DNA of 64,000 bases from Pseudidiomarina salinarum (GTDB lineage Bacteria > Pseudomonadota > Gammaproteobacteria > Enterobacterales > Alteromonadaceae): assembly GCF_000753715.1 (NCBI RefSeq), contig NZ_JPER01000004.1, positions 186,001-250,000 of the forward strand. Reading direction: 5' to 3'. The first letter of the stretch is position 1; the number at the start of each line of letters is the position of its first letter. Of this stretch, positions 46,939 through 57,599 are shown in pieces. A program made the translations under genes and the position numbers. The notes under the pieces are model-generated. The model saw only the letters and a list, made by a program, of their open reading frames with translations, searched no databases and had not been told where the DNA came from.

Positions 46939-49137
46939 TCAGCTAAAATCCTGGGGGTCGACATCCACCGACCAGCGCACCCGGCGTAACTCACTGCAGG
47001 CTTCCAGTTGCGGCAGCACATGGCGGAGTAACTGGGCGCGCAGACCACGGTTGGCGCATTGCAGCAGCAACTGGTAACGATAGCGTCCGGCCCGGCGTTC
47101 CATCACCGCCGGCATCGGCCCCAGCACCGTGACGCCTTCCAGCTCAGGAAAGAAGCTGGCAATGCGTTCGAGCGCGCCCAGCGCCAGCTCAGCATCATTG
47201 GCATCAGCGCGGAATAAGGTCAGTTGGGTATAGGGCGGCAACATGGTCAGCTCGCGCTCATGCAGGGCCGTACGGGCAAAGTGATGGTAACCATTGTTGA
47301 CCAGATCCTGCACCAGTTCATGTTCAGGATGGTGGGTCTGTAGCACCACGGTGCCGGGTTTACTGGCGCGCCCCGCTCGACCGGCCACCTGGGTGTACAA
47401 CTGCCCCAGTCGCTCGGCGGCACGAAAATCCGCGCTATAAAGGGCACCGTCAACATCCAGCAGCGCCACCAGGGTAACTTCGGGAAAATGGTGCCCTTTG
47501 GCCAGCATCTGGGTGCCCACCAGAATCGGAAACTTGTTATCCCGGGCATCACTTAAATGCTGCTGCAGACTGCCCTTGCGCCGGGTACTGTCGCGGTCGA
47601 TGCGCAGCACCGGATAGTCAGGAAATAACTCCGTGAGGGTTTGCTCGAGCTGTTCCGTACCGGTTCCGCGCCCGACCAGCTGCGTTGAGCCGCAATCATG
47701 GCACTGGTGGGGGATGCGCTGCTGGGTACCGCAATGGTGACATTGCAACATCCTACTGTGCTGATGCACGGTAAAATAGGCGTCGCAGCGCTGACACTGC
47801 GCCAGCCAGCCACATTCGTGACAAAGCAACGCCGGAGCAAAACCGCGACGGTTCAGGAACAGCAGCACCTGCTGGCCACTTTTGAGTTCCTGCTCCATGA
47901 GTTTAATAAGCGGCGAGGAGAGTCCTGACTTCAGCGGCAGATTTTTAATGTCCAGCACCACATGCCGGGCCGGCTTGGCAGCGCCGGCGCGCTTGGTCAG
48001 CCGCAGCAAACCGTAGCGTTTCTGCAGGGCGTTATTGAGGGTTTCCAGCGCGGGCGTGGCCGAGCCAAGGATCACTGGTACCCGCTCTTCATGGCCGCGC
48101 ATCACCGCCAGATCCCGGGCGTGATAACGAAAACCTTCCTGCTGCTTTAATGAGTTGTCGTGCTCTTCATCAACAATAATCATGCCCAGCCGGGCACAGG
48201 GCGTAAAAATGGCCGACCGGGTACCGATAATAATGGCGGCGGCACCGTTGCGGGCATCCAGCCAGGCATCCAGCCGCTCGCGGTCAGTCAAAGCTGAATG
48301 CAGCATCACCACCGGCACCGTAAAGCGCTGCCGGAAGCGGCGTAGCGTCTGCGGGGTCAGGCCGATTTCCGGGACCAGCACCAGTACCTGCTGCCCCCGG
48401 CGCAGCACTTCGGCCATGGCCTGCAAATAGACTTCGGTTTTGCCGCTGCCGGTCACCCCTTCCAGCAGATAGGTCTGGGGCGTACCCGCCGCTGCCAGGG
48501 TAGCCACTGCCTGTGCCTGCTCCAGATTCAGTTGCAGGGGCTCAGCGTCCAGGCCAAAGGCCCAGTCAGCCTGCTGCGCCGGTACGTGCCGGACGCGTTC
48601 CACCAGGCCCTTTTCCTGCAGATTCTTCAACGCGGAGGGCGAGAATTCTTCGGTGCGGATATCACGGCTGAGCAAAGGCTGACGGCGCAGCGCGGCAATC
48701 AGCCGCTGTTGCTGCGGTGCCCGTTTGAGGCTGTCCAGTTCCACCGCTTTGCCGTCGGCCGTCAGCTCATAGCGCTCGGTGGCCTGATAATCCTGCGCTT
48801 CGCCCTGGCGCAACAGCCCGGGCAAGGCGTGATGCAGTACTTCGCCCAGCGGATGCTGGTAATAATCAGCGGCCCAGTGTAGCAACTGCCACAAAGCCGC
48901 CGGCCACACCGGAGTGTCATCCAGTACTGCCAGTATGCTTTTGCGAGCCATACTGGGATCGGGCTGGCGCGCCTCACCGGTGCAGATCCCAATCAGTTCG
49001 CGGCGGCCAAAGGGCACGCGTACGCGGGCGCCCACCGCCGGAAGTTGTTCACAGTCGTAGTCAAAAACCCGCTGTAAAGGAACCGGCAGTGCCACCTGAA
49101 TCACATAGACTGTTGGTGAATCGGCTAACGCTGTCAT
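46939..49137 (-). CDS. priA: Primosomal replication restart helicase PriA
   Basis: The 732-residue superfamily 2 helicase restarts stalled forks. The order is: 3' DNA-binding domain, Walker A GVTGSGKTEVYLQAM, DEEH box IVDEEHDNSLKQQEGFRY, a zinc-binding insert with paired Cys (CHECGWLAQCQRC, CHHCGTQQRIPHQCHDC), and helicase motifs QVAGRAGRASKPG. It is divergent from rpmE, as in E. coli. Confidence 0.97.
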   Translation of the reverse strand: MTALADSPTVYVIQVALPVPLQRVFDYDCEQLPAVGARVRVPFGRRELIGICTGEARQPDPSMARKSILAVLDDTPVWPAALWQLLHWAADYYQHPLGEVLHHALPGLLRQGEAQDYQATERYELTADGKAVELDSLKRAPQQQRLIAALRRQPLLSRDIRTEEFSPSALKNLQEKGLVERVRHVPAQQADWAFGLDAEPLQLNLEQAQAVATLAAAGTPQTYLLEGVTGSGKTEVYLQAMAEVLRRGQQVLVLVPEIGLTPQTLRRFRQRFTVPVVMLHSALTDRERLDAWLDARNGAAAIIIGTRSAIFTPCARLGMIIVDEEHDNSLKQQEGFRYHARDLAVMRGHEERVPVILGSATPALETLNNALQKRYGLLRLTKRAGAAKPARHVVLDIKNLPLKSGLSSPLIKLMEQELKSGQQVLLFLNRRGFAPALLCHECGWLAQCQRCDAYFTVHQHSRMLQCHHCGTQQRIPHQCHDCGSTQLVGRGTGTEQLEQTLTELFPDYPVLRIDRDSTRRKGSLQQHLSDARDNKFPILVGTQMLAKGHHFPEVTLVALLDVDGALYSADFRAAERLGQLYTQVAGRAGRASKPGTVVLQTHHPEHELVQDLVNNGYHHFARTALHERELTMLPPYTQLTLFRADANDAELALGALERIASFFPELEGVTVLGPMPAVMERRAGRYRYQLLLQCANRGLRAQLLRHVLPQLEACSELRRVRWSVDVDPQDFS

Positions 49138-49200
49138 AGCCGGTTATTGTGCGGGCGACGGTGGCAATCCGCAAGCGCCAAAAGCACCGCTTCAGGGTAC

Positions 49201-49229
49201 TTGATCAGCGACACCCGTTAGGGTAGAAT
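49201..49229 (+). promoter_or_regulatory. Sigma-70 promoter of rpmE
   Basis: TTGATC (49201-49206) and TAGAAT (49224-49229) are separated by 17 nt, a good match to the sigma-70 consensus, about 95 nt upstream of the rpmE ATG. Confidence 0.68.
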
Positions 49230-49323
49230 TCGCGCCCTTGTTAAACGAATCGATTAACTATTAACCACGTGTGGTATTCGGCATAAGATCGGATGGCGAT
49301 GCGGCCCAATTGAGGTAACCCTT

Positions 49324-49545
49324 ATGAAAGACAGTATTCACCCAGATTACAAAGAAATGAACGTGACCTGCTCTTGTGGTCACAAATTCACCACCCGTTC
49401 TACCCGTGGCGGCGACCTGCACCTGGACGTATGTTCTGAGTGTCACCCGTTCTACACTGGTAAGCAGCGCATCATGGATACCGGTGGACGTATTGACAAG
49501 TTCAACAAGCGTTTCAGCGTGTTGGGCGGTAAGAAGCCGTCGTAA
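49324..49545 (+). CDS. rpmE: Ribosomal protein bL31 (zinc-binding form)
   Basis: A 73-residue protein of the large subunit. Cysteines at CSCGHKF and CSECHPF (C16, C18, C37, C40) mark the zinc-binding C+ form and distinguish it from the zinc-free YkgM type. GAGG lies about 8 nt before the ATG. It stands alone with its own promoter and a strong hairpin terminator. Confidence 0.98.
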   Translation: MKDSIHPDYKEMNVTCSCGHKFTTRSTRGGDLHLDVCSECHPFYTGKQRIMDTGGRIDKFNKRFSVLGGKKPS

Positions 49546-49572
49546 AACAGACGCTTCTGTAAAGAATTTGAG

Positions 49573-49599
49573 AAAAGGTGCCAAAAGGCACCTTTTTTT
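49573..49599 (+). terminator. Intrinsic terminator of rpmE
   Basis: AAAAGGTGCC, loop AAAA, GGCACCTTTT followed by more T: a 10-bp stem with T-tract, 28 nt after the rpmE stop. Confidence 0.93.
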
Positions 49600-49822
49600 A
49601 TTTCCGATCTCCCGCCAGCCCGCACCGCTGGGGAATTGCTACTGGTTGCGATTCGTACAACTGAAAAATCATTGTCATGGTGCTGAGTTAGCCCCCACAG
49701 TGTCCCCATCAGGTATGATTTGTTATTCCTCCAGAACCATCTACAATGGCTCACATCTGCATTTAGCTCTATTGTCTGACTATAATCTGACCATCAACGT
49801 TACTATAAAGGTATGCCGCATC

Positions 49823-51067
49823 ATGACCGATTTCCGCCAGCAAGCGCTTGATTACCATGCTTTCCCTACTCCCGGGAAAATCAGTATTGAGCTGACCAAA
49901 TCAGCGGAAACCAGTAAAGATCTGGCACTGGCCTATAGCCCGGGCGTGGCCGAGCCGGTTCGCGCTATCGCCGAAAATCCTGAAGATGTGTACCGCTATA
50001 CCGCCAAAGGCAACCTGGTGGCGGTTATTTCCAACGGCACCGCCATTCTGGGTTTAGGTAATCTGGGCCCTATGGCTTCCAAGCCGGTGATGGAAGGCAA
50101 GGCACTGCTGTTTAAGCGCTTCGCCGGGCTGGATGCCATCGACATCGAAGTGACTCACCGCACCACCCAGGACTTTATTAATACCGTGGCCAACATTGCT
50201 GACACCTTTGGCGGCGTGAACCTGGAAGATATTAAAGCACCGGAGTGTTTTGAAATTGAGCAGGCGCTGATTGAGCGCTGCGACGTACCGGTATTTCATG
50301 ATGACCAGCACGGCACCGCCATCGTGACGGCCGCCGGCCTGCTCAATGCGCTGGAGATTCAGGGCAAACAGCTGGCCAAGGTGCAGATCGTGTGTCTGGG
50401 TGCCGGCGCCGCCGCCATTGCCTGCATGGAGTTACTGATTAAATGCGGAGCCCAGCGCGAACATATTTATATGCTCGACTCAAAAGGGGTTATTCATACC
50501 CGCCGCGAAGATCTGAATGAATATAAAGCGCTGTTTGCCAACAATACCGACAAACGCACCCTGGAAGAAGTTATTACCGAGGCGGACGTGTTTGTCGGGG
50601 TGTCAGGCCCTAACCTGTTACCCGCTGACGCGCTGAAACTGATGGCCGACAAGCCCATCGTGTTCGCCTGCTCGAACCCCGACCCGGAAATCAAACCCGA
50701 ACTGGCTCTGGCGGTACGTAAAGACCTGATCATGGCCACCGGTCGCTCAGACTACCCGAACCAGGTGAACAATGTGCTGTGCTTCCCGTTCATGTTCCGC
50801 GGTGCGTTAGATGTGCGGGCGCGGATGATCAACGATGAGATGAAACTGGCTGCAGTTGAAGCTATCCGCCAGCTGGCCAAAGAGCCGGTACCAAAGGACG
50901 TATTAACAGCAGCCGGCGTCGATGCGCTTGAATTTGGCCCGGACTATATCATCCCCAAACCGCTGGATCCGCGTCTGCGCACCCGGGTTTCGCGGGCGGT
51001 AGCTGAAGCGGCGGTCGCCTCAGGTTCTGCGCGTATTGAGTTACCAAAGGATTATATGGCGGAGTAG
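49823..51067 (+). CDS. Malic enzyme, short form without phosphotransacetylase domain
   Basis: The 414-residue protein catalyses oxidative decarboxylation of malate to pyruvate. The N-terminal malic domain contains [20 protein letters not shown] and [21 protein letters not shown]; catalytic Lys is in [18 protein letters not shown]; the NAD(P)-binding domain has [16 protein letters not shown]. It lacks the C-terminal phosphotransacetylase-like domain of E. coli MaeB. The ATG at 49823 is used because it begins the family N-terminus; the open frame extends upstream through rpmE without homology. AAGG lies 12 nt upstream, a rather long spacing. 49600-49822 holds nothing else I can identify. Confidence 0.94.
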   Translation: MTDFRQQALDYHAFPTPGKISIELTKSAETSKDLALAYSPGVAEPVRAIAENPEDVYRYTAKGNLVAVISNGTAILGLGNLGPMASKPVMEGKALLFKRFAGLDAIDIEVTHRTTQDFINTVANIADTFGGVNLEDIKAPECFEIEQALIERCDVPVFHDDQHGTAIVTAAGLLNALEIQGKQLAKVQIVCLGAGAAAIACMELLIKCGAQREHIYMLDSKGVIHTRREDLNEYKALFANNTDKRTLEEVITEADVFVGVSGPNLLPADALKLMADKPIVFACSNPDPEIKPELALAVRKDLIMATGRSDYPNQVNNVLCFPFMFRGALDVRARMINDEMKLAAVEAIRQLAKEPVPKDVLTAAGVDALEFGPDYIIPKPLDPRLRTRVSRAVAEAAVASGSARIELPKDYMAE

Positions 51068-51158
51068 ACTCCGCCACTGCCCCCCTGAAAGCTCATCCTG
51101 CGGTACGCTCTTTGAGCCGTGCCAATATAAACTGCTGCAAACTTATAAATACTTATGC

Positions 51159-51187
51159 TTGTTTTATGGTTTTTTATTCACTATACT
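51159..51187 (+). promoter_or_regulatory. Promoter of the arg operon
   Basis: TTGTTT (51159-51164), 17 nt, TATACT (51182-51187) lie about 54 nt before the argC start. The A/T-rich stretch 51139-51187, with TTATAAATACTTATG and TTATTCACTATA, has the look of degenerate ARG boxes overlapping the promoter, suggesting ArgR repression, but the match to the box consensus is weak. Confidence 0.55.
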
Positions 51188-51240
51188 GCCTGAAACCTGG
51201 TGCTTCAACCAGACCTGACTGTTAAGGCGAGTGTGATTCA

Positions 51241-52269
51241 GTGCAAGCAAGAACAACATCTTCAACCATCCCGTGCGCAGTATTTGGCGCCAGCGGCTAT
51301 AGCGGTGTTGAACTGATCTGGCTGCTACACAACCACCCTGACTTTGACGTTCGTTACAGTTTTTCCTCAAGCGCACGTACGGCAGAACCTGTCAGCCAGT
51401 TGTATCCGCAATTAACGGATCGGCTTGATTTAATTCTGCAACCTTGGCACCCGGACCTGCTCAGCGAACTCGCCGGGCAGGTCCAGGTGTGTTTTTTAGC
51501 GCTTCCTCATGAAATCAGCGCCGAGCTGGCGCCGCAGCTAACTGCCGCCGGCCTGACCGTATTTGACTTATCGGGCGCCTTTCGGCTGCGCGATGCCAGC
51601 ATCCACCAATCGGCTTACGGTTTTGCGCTTCCTTTACCGGATGAAAGCATCGCTTATGGTCTTGCCGAGTGGACCGAATTGAGCGGTACTGAGGCGCTGA
51701 TTGCTGTGCCCGGTTGTTATCCGACCGCCGCAGCGCTGGCGCTATTGCCGGTACTCCCTTTTATCAGCTCGACCTGCACGCCGGTGATTAATGCAGTCAG
51801 CGGGGTTTCGGGTGCCGGGCGTAAAGCGGCTGTCCATACCAGTTTTTGCGAGGTGAGCCTGCAGGCTTATGGGGTGGGCACACACAGGCATCAGCCGGAA
51901 ATTGCCCAGGTACTTGGCCGACCAGTGCTATTTGTGCCGCACCTCGGAAACTTTAAGCGGGGTATTCTTGAAACCATCTATGTCGAACTTAACGATGACG
52001 TCACGGCGGAGCAAATAAATACAGCCTTTACCGATGCTTATGCCCACCGGCCATTAATACGAATGCGGGCCTGCCCGCCGGCAATCAGCGATGTTGCCGG
52101 TACGCCATTCTGCGACATCCACTGGCAGCGGCACGGCCGCCAACTGGTGCTTTGTGTGGCTATTGATAACCTGCTCAAAGGTGCCGCAGCGCAAGCGGTG
52201 CAACTGGCCAACCAGTATTATGGTTTACCCGACACGGCCGGGCTGAACACCATTGGCGGTGTAATATGA
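51241..52269 (+). CDS. argC: N-acetyl-gamma-glutamyl-phosphate reductase
   Basis: The third step of arginine synthesis, NADPH-dependent reduction of N-acetylglutamyl-phosphate. The nucleotide-binding motif is VFGASGYSGVELIWLL and the catalytic Cys is in VPGCYPTAAAL; GAGRKAAVHTSF also belongs to the family. The 342-residue frame appears to start at GTG (51241), with AAGG upstream at long spacing, so the exact start is uncertain. It is the first gene of argC-B-F-G-H(A) and overlaps argB by 4 nt. argE, often divergent from argC in gammaproteobacteria, is absent here. Confidence 0.95.
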   Translation: MQARTTSSTIPCAVFGASGYSGVELIWLLHNHPDFDVRYSFSSSARTAEPVSQLYPQLTDRLDLILQPWHPDLLSELAGQVQVCFLALPHEISAELAPQLTAAGLTVFDLSGAFRLRDASIHQSAYGFALPLPDESIAYGLAEWTELSGTEALIAVPGCYPTAAALALLPVLPFISSTCTPVINAVSGVSGAGRKAAVHTSFCEVSLQAYGVGTHRHQPEIAQVLGRPVLFVPHLGNFKRGILETIYVELNDDVTAEQINTAFTDAYAHRPLIRMRACPPAISDVAGTPFCDIHWQRHGRQLVLCVAIDNLLKGAAAQAVQLANQYYGLPDTAGLNTIGGVI

Positions 52270-53033
52270 CCACTCCGCTGGTAATCAAGCTCGGTGGCCG
52301 GGTGCTGGTTGATACCGATGCGCTGGCACAGTTGCTGCCAACCATTGCGCGCCTGGCGAAGTTACGGGCGCTGGTGCTGGTGCATGGCGGCGGCGATCAG
52401 GTTCAGCTACAGCTGCAGCAGCTTGGCTTCACCAGCGTTAAAACCGCCGGCCAGCGAATCACCCCCGCCGAACATATTCCTATTGTGGCGGGGGTGCTGG
52501 CAGGCGATTTAAATTCCCAGCTTTGTGCACTGGCCCAACAGCATCAGCTTAACCCCGTCGGGCTGACCCTGTTTGCCGGCGATAGTATTCGCTGTTCGCC
52601 CGACGCAGCCCGAGGCGCCGTTGGCGTGCCTGCGCCAGGTAATCCACAGTTACTCGAATTGCTTATTGATCGTGGCTTTATTCCGGTGTTGTCATCAATT
52701 GGCATCAGCGCCAGCGGCGAGCGGCTTAACGTCAATGCCGATCTGGCCGCTGGTGCCGTCGCCCAGCTTCTTCATGCCGACCTGATTTTGCTCACCGATG
52801 TGCCTGGCATCCTTGATGCCCGGGGCGCACTCATCGAACTGATCCAGGCCGACCAGGCCGACCAGTTGATTGCCGACGGCACTGTCCGCGATGGCATGCT
52901 GGTGAAACTCAACGCTGCCGTGCAGGCTGCCCGTGCTTCGCGACGAAGTATCGCGGTGGCTGGCTGGCAGGACGCCACAGCGCTCACCCGTCTGGCAAAG
53001 GGTGAAGCCGCCGGTACCCGCATTCGTCTGTAA
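52266..53033 (+). CDS. argB: Acetylglutamate kinase
   Basis: The second step of arginine synthesis, phosphorylating N-acetylglutamate. The 255-residue amino-acid-kinase-family protein has VIKLGGRVLVD, the VHGGGDQVQLQL substrate loop, and LILLTDVPGILDARG near the ATP site. It resembles the short, arginine-insensitive E. coli type because it has no N-terminal helix extension. It overlaps argC by four bases. Confidence 0.95.
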   Translation: MTTPLVIKLGGRVLVDTDALAQLLPTIARLAKLRALVLVHGGGDQVQLQLQQLGFTSVKTAGQRITPAEHIPIVAGVLAGDLNSQLCALAQQHQLNPVGLTLFAGDSIRCSPDAARGAVGVPAPGNPQLLELLIDRGFIPVLSSIGISASGERLNVNADLAAGAVAQLLHADLILLTDVPGILDARGALIELIQADQADQLIADGTVRDGMLVKLNAAVQAARASRRSIAVAGWQDATALTRLAKGEAAGTRIRL

Positions 53034-53076
53034 TTTGCCTCTATTTTCAAAAATCAGCTATACGGAATCATAACTA

Positions 53077-53987
53077 ATGCAGGATTTTCTTATGCTGCGG
53101 GATCACAGCCCGCAACAGATTGCTGGGTTGCTGGAACTCAGTCACACCATTAAGCAGCGGCCCGGACAATGGTCAAATGCGCTGCAGGGCAAAAGCATTG
53201 CGCTGCTGTTTGAAAAACCGTCGCTGCGTACCCGGGCCAGCTTCGCCGCTGGAATTAACCGACTGGGCGGGCATAGCATCTTTCTGGATGCGGCCAATTT
53301 GATGGGTGTACGCGAACCAGCCCGCGATGTTGGCGCGAACCTGGCGCTCTGGCATGAAGCCATTGTGGCGCGGGTATTTGAACAGAACACCCTGATTGAA
53401 CTAGCCGCAGCTTCCGACAAGCCGGTGATAAATGCCCTTAGCGATCGCTGCCACCCGTGCCAGGCGATGGCGGATCTGCTGACGTTGCAGGAACGCCTGG
53501 GCGACTTGAGTAAAGTGCATCTGACCTGGCTGGGCGATGGCAATAATGTCTGTCACGCGTTAATGGCAGGCGCCGGCCTGAGCGGCATGCACTTCCAGGT
53601 GGTCACGCCTGAGGGCTATGCGCCAGACGCGGATCTGCTCGCTGAGGCGCAGGGCTTTGCCAAAGCCAGCGGCGGTAGCATCACTGTGGAACATCATTTA
53701 AGCCAGTTACAGGCTACCGATGCTATCTATACTGATACCTGGCTATCAATGGGCCAGCAGCGCGATGCCGACCAGGTGTTACGTGACTTCGCGCCCTATC
53801 AGGTCAACAGCGATTTAATGGCCCGGCTGCAGGCCCGGTACTTTATGCATTGCCTACCAGCCTACCGCGGCCGCGAGGTAACTGCCGAAGTCGTCGACGG
53901 GCCGCAGTCATTGATATTGCAGCAGGCAGAAAACCGCATGCACGCACAGAACGCTATTTTAGTTAGTTTATTGAACGGAGTTGGCGC

Positions 53988-53991
<4 letters not shown>
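53077..53991 (+). CDS. argF: Ornithine carbamoyltransferase
   Basis: Transfers a carbamoyl group to ornithine to make citrulline. The carbamoyl-phosphate motif is [11 protein letters not shown] (SxRTR), with [18 protein letters not shown] and the ornithine-binding HCLPAYRG. The protein has 304 residues, the usual bacterial length. It is 43 nt after argB and overlaps argG by four bases. Confidence 0.96.
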
Positions 53992-55210
<1,219 letters not shown>

Positions 55211-55214
<4 letters not shown>

Positions 55215-57052
55215 GTCTCTGGGGTGGACGTTTCAGTACGCCAAGCGCTGCTGAATTTAAAGAATTTAATGATTCGCTGAGCTTTGACTATGTGCTTGCG
55301 CCTTTTGATATCCAGGCCTCTCAGGCCTGGGCCGCGGCACTGCATCAGGCACAACTACTCACGGCTGAAGAGAACCAGCAACTGCAGCAAGCGCTGAGCG
55401 AATTGGCGCGTGCAGTAGCAGCGGATCCGAAATTGCCACTGCGGGCTGACGATGAAGATATCCATAGCTGGGTTGAATCCCAGCTGATTGACAAAATCGG
55501 CGCTACCGCGAAAAAACTGCATACCGGGCGCAGCCGTAATGACCTGGTCGCGACTGATCTGCGGCTGTTCTGCAAGCAGCTGGCGCAGCAGCTGATCACG
55601 GCCAATCTGGCGGCAATCAATGCCCTGCTGGGGTTCGCTGAAAGCTACCGAGATGCGCTGCTGCCGGGGTATACCCACCTGCAGCGCGCCCAGCCCATTG
55701 TGGCAGGCCACTGGGCGCTGGCCTATGTACAAATGCTGCAGCGGGACGTCAGCCGGCTGCGTGATGCGGTAAAGCGCATGGACGTATGCCCGCTGGGCAG
55801 TGGGGCATTAGCGGGTACTACCGCGCCGCTCGATCGCGAGTCACTGGCCCACGATCTGGGCTTCCGGCTAGCCAGTGAAAACAGCCTGGATGCGGTATCG
55901 GATCGCGACTTTGCGCTGGACCTGCTCAACGCTGCCAGCAATGGCATGCTGCATCTGTCGCGGCTGGCCGAAGATGTTATTTTTTACTGTTCAGGTGAGT
56001 CGGGTTGTTTTGCCATGAGCGACCGTATCAGTAGCGGATCATCGTTGATGCCGCAAAAGAAAAATCCTGATTTGTTTGAGTTGCTGCGCGGCAAAACCGG
56101 TCGCGTAATGGGCCATCAGCATGCCCTGCAGGTTACCCTGAAAGGCCTGCCGATGGCCTACAACAAAGATATGCAGGAAGATAAATCCGGCCTGTTCGAC
56201 GCCCTGCTGACCTATCAGCAGTGCCTGCAGATGCTGGCCTTTGCCATGCCTGAGATATCCGTTAACCAGCAGCATGCCGCAACACAGGCGGCGCTTGGCT
56301 ACAGCAATGCCACTGAGCTGGCGGACTACCTGGTCAGTAAAAGCCTGCCGTTTCGCGATGCCCACCATATTACCGGCGAAATCGTACTGATGGCGCAGCA
56401 GCAGGGGCTTTCCCTGGACCAGCTGTCGTTGGCACAGTTTAAGTCCGTAAGCGACCTGATCGAAGAGGATGTCTACCCGTTCCTCGAAATTAACTACGGA
56501 TTAAATAAGCGTAGCGCGCTCGGGGGCACAGCTCCTAAGGCTGTGCAGCTTGGCCTTAAACATGCGCAGGACTGGCTGCATGCCGCCGAAGCCGCCAGCA
56601 AGCACGTACGTCAGGCACGCTTAAGTGATGTAGATAAGATTTGCGAACTGATCGCTTACTGGGCCGATCAGGGCGAGAACCTGCCGCGCAATAAAGCGGA
56701 TATCATGCAGGCGATCCATGGCTTTGCGGTGGCGGAAATTAACGATGAAGTCGTCGGTTGTGCCGCGCTCTACGTGTATAGCACCGGCCTGGCTGAGATC
56801 CGGTCGCTGGGGTTATTTCCGCAGGCGCAAGGTAAAGGGCTGGGTGCCGAACTGGTCGCCTGGCTGCTGTGGAAAGCCCGTGAGCTGGGAATTAGCCGGA
56901 CCATAGTGCTGACCCGGGTGCCTGAGTTCTTCGGTAAGCTGAATTTCCGGCTGACGGTTAAAGAAAAGCTGCCTGAAAAAGTCATGAAGGATTGCGATAT
57001 CTGCCCGCGCAAAGATAACTGCGACGAAATCGCGCTGGAATACTGGCTGTAG
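55211..57052 (+). CDS. argH: Argininosuccinate lyase fused to N-acetylglutamate synthase domain, ArgH(A)
   Basis: The 613-residue protein joins two steps of arginine synthesis. Residues about 1-455 are argininosuccinate lyase, with the signature [18 protein letters not shown] and [16 protein letters not shown]. Residues about 465-613 are a GNAT domain with acetyl-CoA loop [19 protein letters not shown], the N-acetylglutamate synthase of the short type described in the Alteromonas/Vibrio ArgH(A) fusions. The C-terminus has a small Cys cluster ([10 protein letters not shown]). This fusion supplies ArgA activity in the operon and is a useful lineage marker. It converges with metJ. Confidence 0.95.
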
Positions 57053-57064
57053 GCTAGCTGATCG

Positions 57065-57391
57065 TCAACTATTGTCGTCCGGAGTGTCCTCAGGAATCGG
57101 CAGACCACGGCGGGCAAGTTCAGCGCGCACCTCTGCCGGCACCTTATGCGGATTGTCTTTGCGCAAGTCATCGTCAGTAGGCAGTGGCTGGCCGGTAAAA
57201 GCATGCAGAAACGCTTCACACAGCAGCTCGCTGTTGGTGGCGTGACGCAGGTTCTTACACTGCCTGCGGGTACGTTCGTCAGTCAGTACTTTGAGTACGC
57301 GGGTGGGGATCGAAACCGTAATCTTTTTTACGTGTTCGCTCTTTTGCCCGTGCTCAACATACGGATATATATAGTTGCCATCCCATTCCAT
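57065..57391 (-). CDS. metJ: Methionine repressor MetJ
   Basis: A 108-residue ribbon-helix-helix repressor that uses S-adenosylmethionine as corepressor. Sequence is very close to E. coli Met[20 protein letters not shown] then [13 protein letters not shown] and [24 protein letters not shown]. The C-terminus is divergent and longer. The ATG at 57391 has AGAGGG upstream. It faces metL, with a shared operator region between them, but metB, which usually accompanies metL, is missing. Confidence 0.97.
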   Translation of the reverse strand: MEWDGNYIYPYVEHGQKSEHVKKITVSIPTRVLKVLTDERTRRQCKNLRHATNSELLCEAFLHAFTGQPLPTDDDLRKDNPHKVPAEVRAELARRGLPIPEDTPDDNS

Positions 57392-57443
57392 ACTGCACCC
57401 TCTGAGAAAAACCCTGACGTCTGTAGTGAATTGATTCAGGTGA

Positions 57444-57471
57444 ATTGTACCGAGGTGCGCGACGCAGTCAA
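57444..57471 (-). promoter_or_regulatory. metJ promoter
   Basis: On the minus strand TTGACT (57471-57466), 16 nt, TACAAT (57449-57444) forms a good sigma-70 promoter about 50 nt upstream of the metJ ATG. The met-box array begins 5 nt upstream of the -35, suggesting autoregulation. Confidence 0.75.
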
Positions 57472-57475
57472 CTTT

Positions 57476-57499
57476 ATACGCATAGCTGTCTATACGGCT
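57476..57499. promoter_or_regulatory. Tandem met boxes (MetJ operator)
   Basis: Three adjacent 8-mers, ATACGCAT, AGCTGTCT and ATACGGCT, match AGACGTCT in 5, 6 and 6 of 8 positions, the arrangement MetJ binds cooperatively. They lie between metJ and metL. A further single TGACGTCT occurs at 57415-57422. Confidence 0.7.
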
Positions 57500-57549
57500 T
57501 TATTTGCCAAGCCTGGGTTATGTTGCTTTAATGCACTGCAATAGCGCCG

Positions 57550-57555
57550 TATAAT
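57550..57555 (+). promoter_or_regulatory. Candidate -10 box of metL
   Basis: A perfect TATAAT lies 45 nt before the metL ATG. The -35 is not well matched. The met boxes lie about 50-75 nt upstream. Confidence 0.55.
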
Positions 57556-57599
57556 CGGCTTTTTGTGCTTATTTTTCAACAGGGGAACGCACACGCATC

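Noticed and set aside
49376-49822. Upstream extension of the malic-enzyme open frame through rpmE
   Set aside because: The extra 149 residues are the rpmE sequence read in another frame plus non-coding DNA; the family N-terminus starts at the ATG at 49823.
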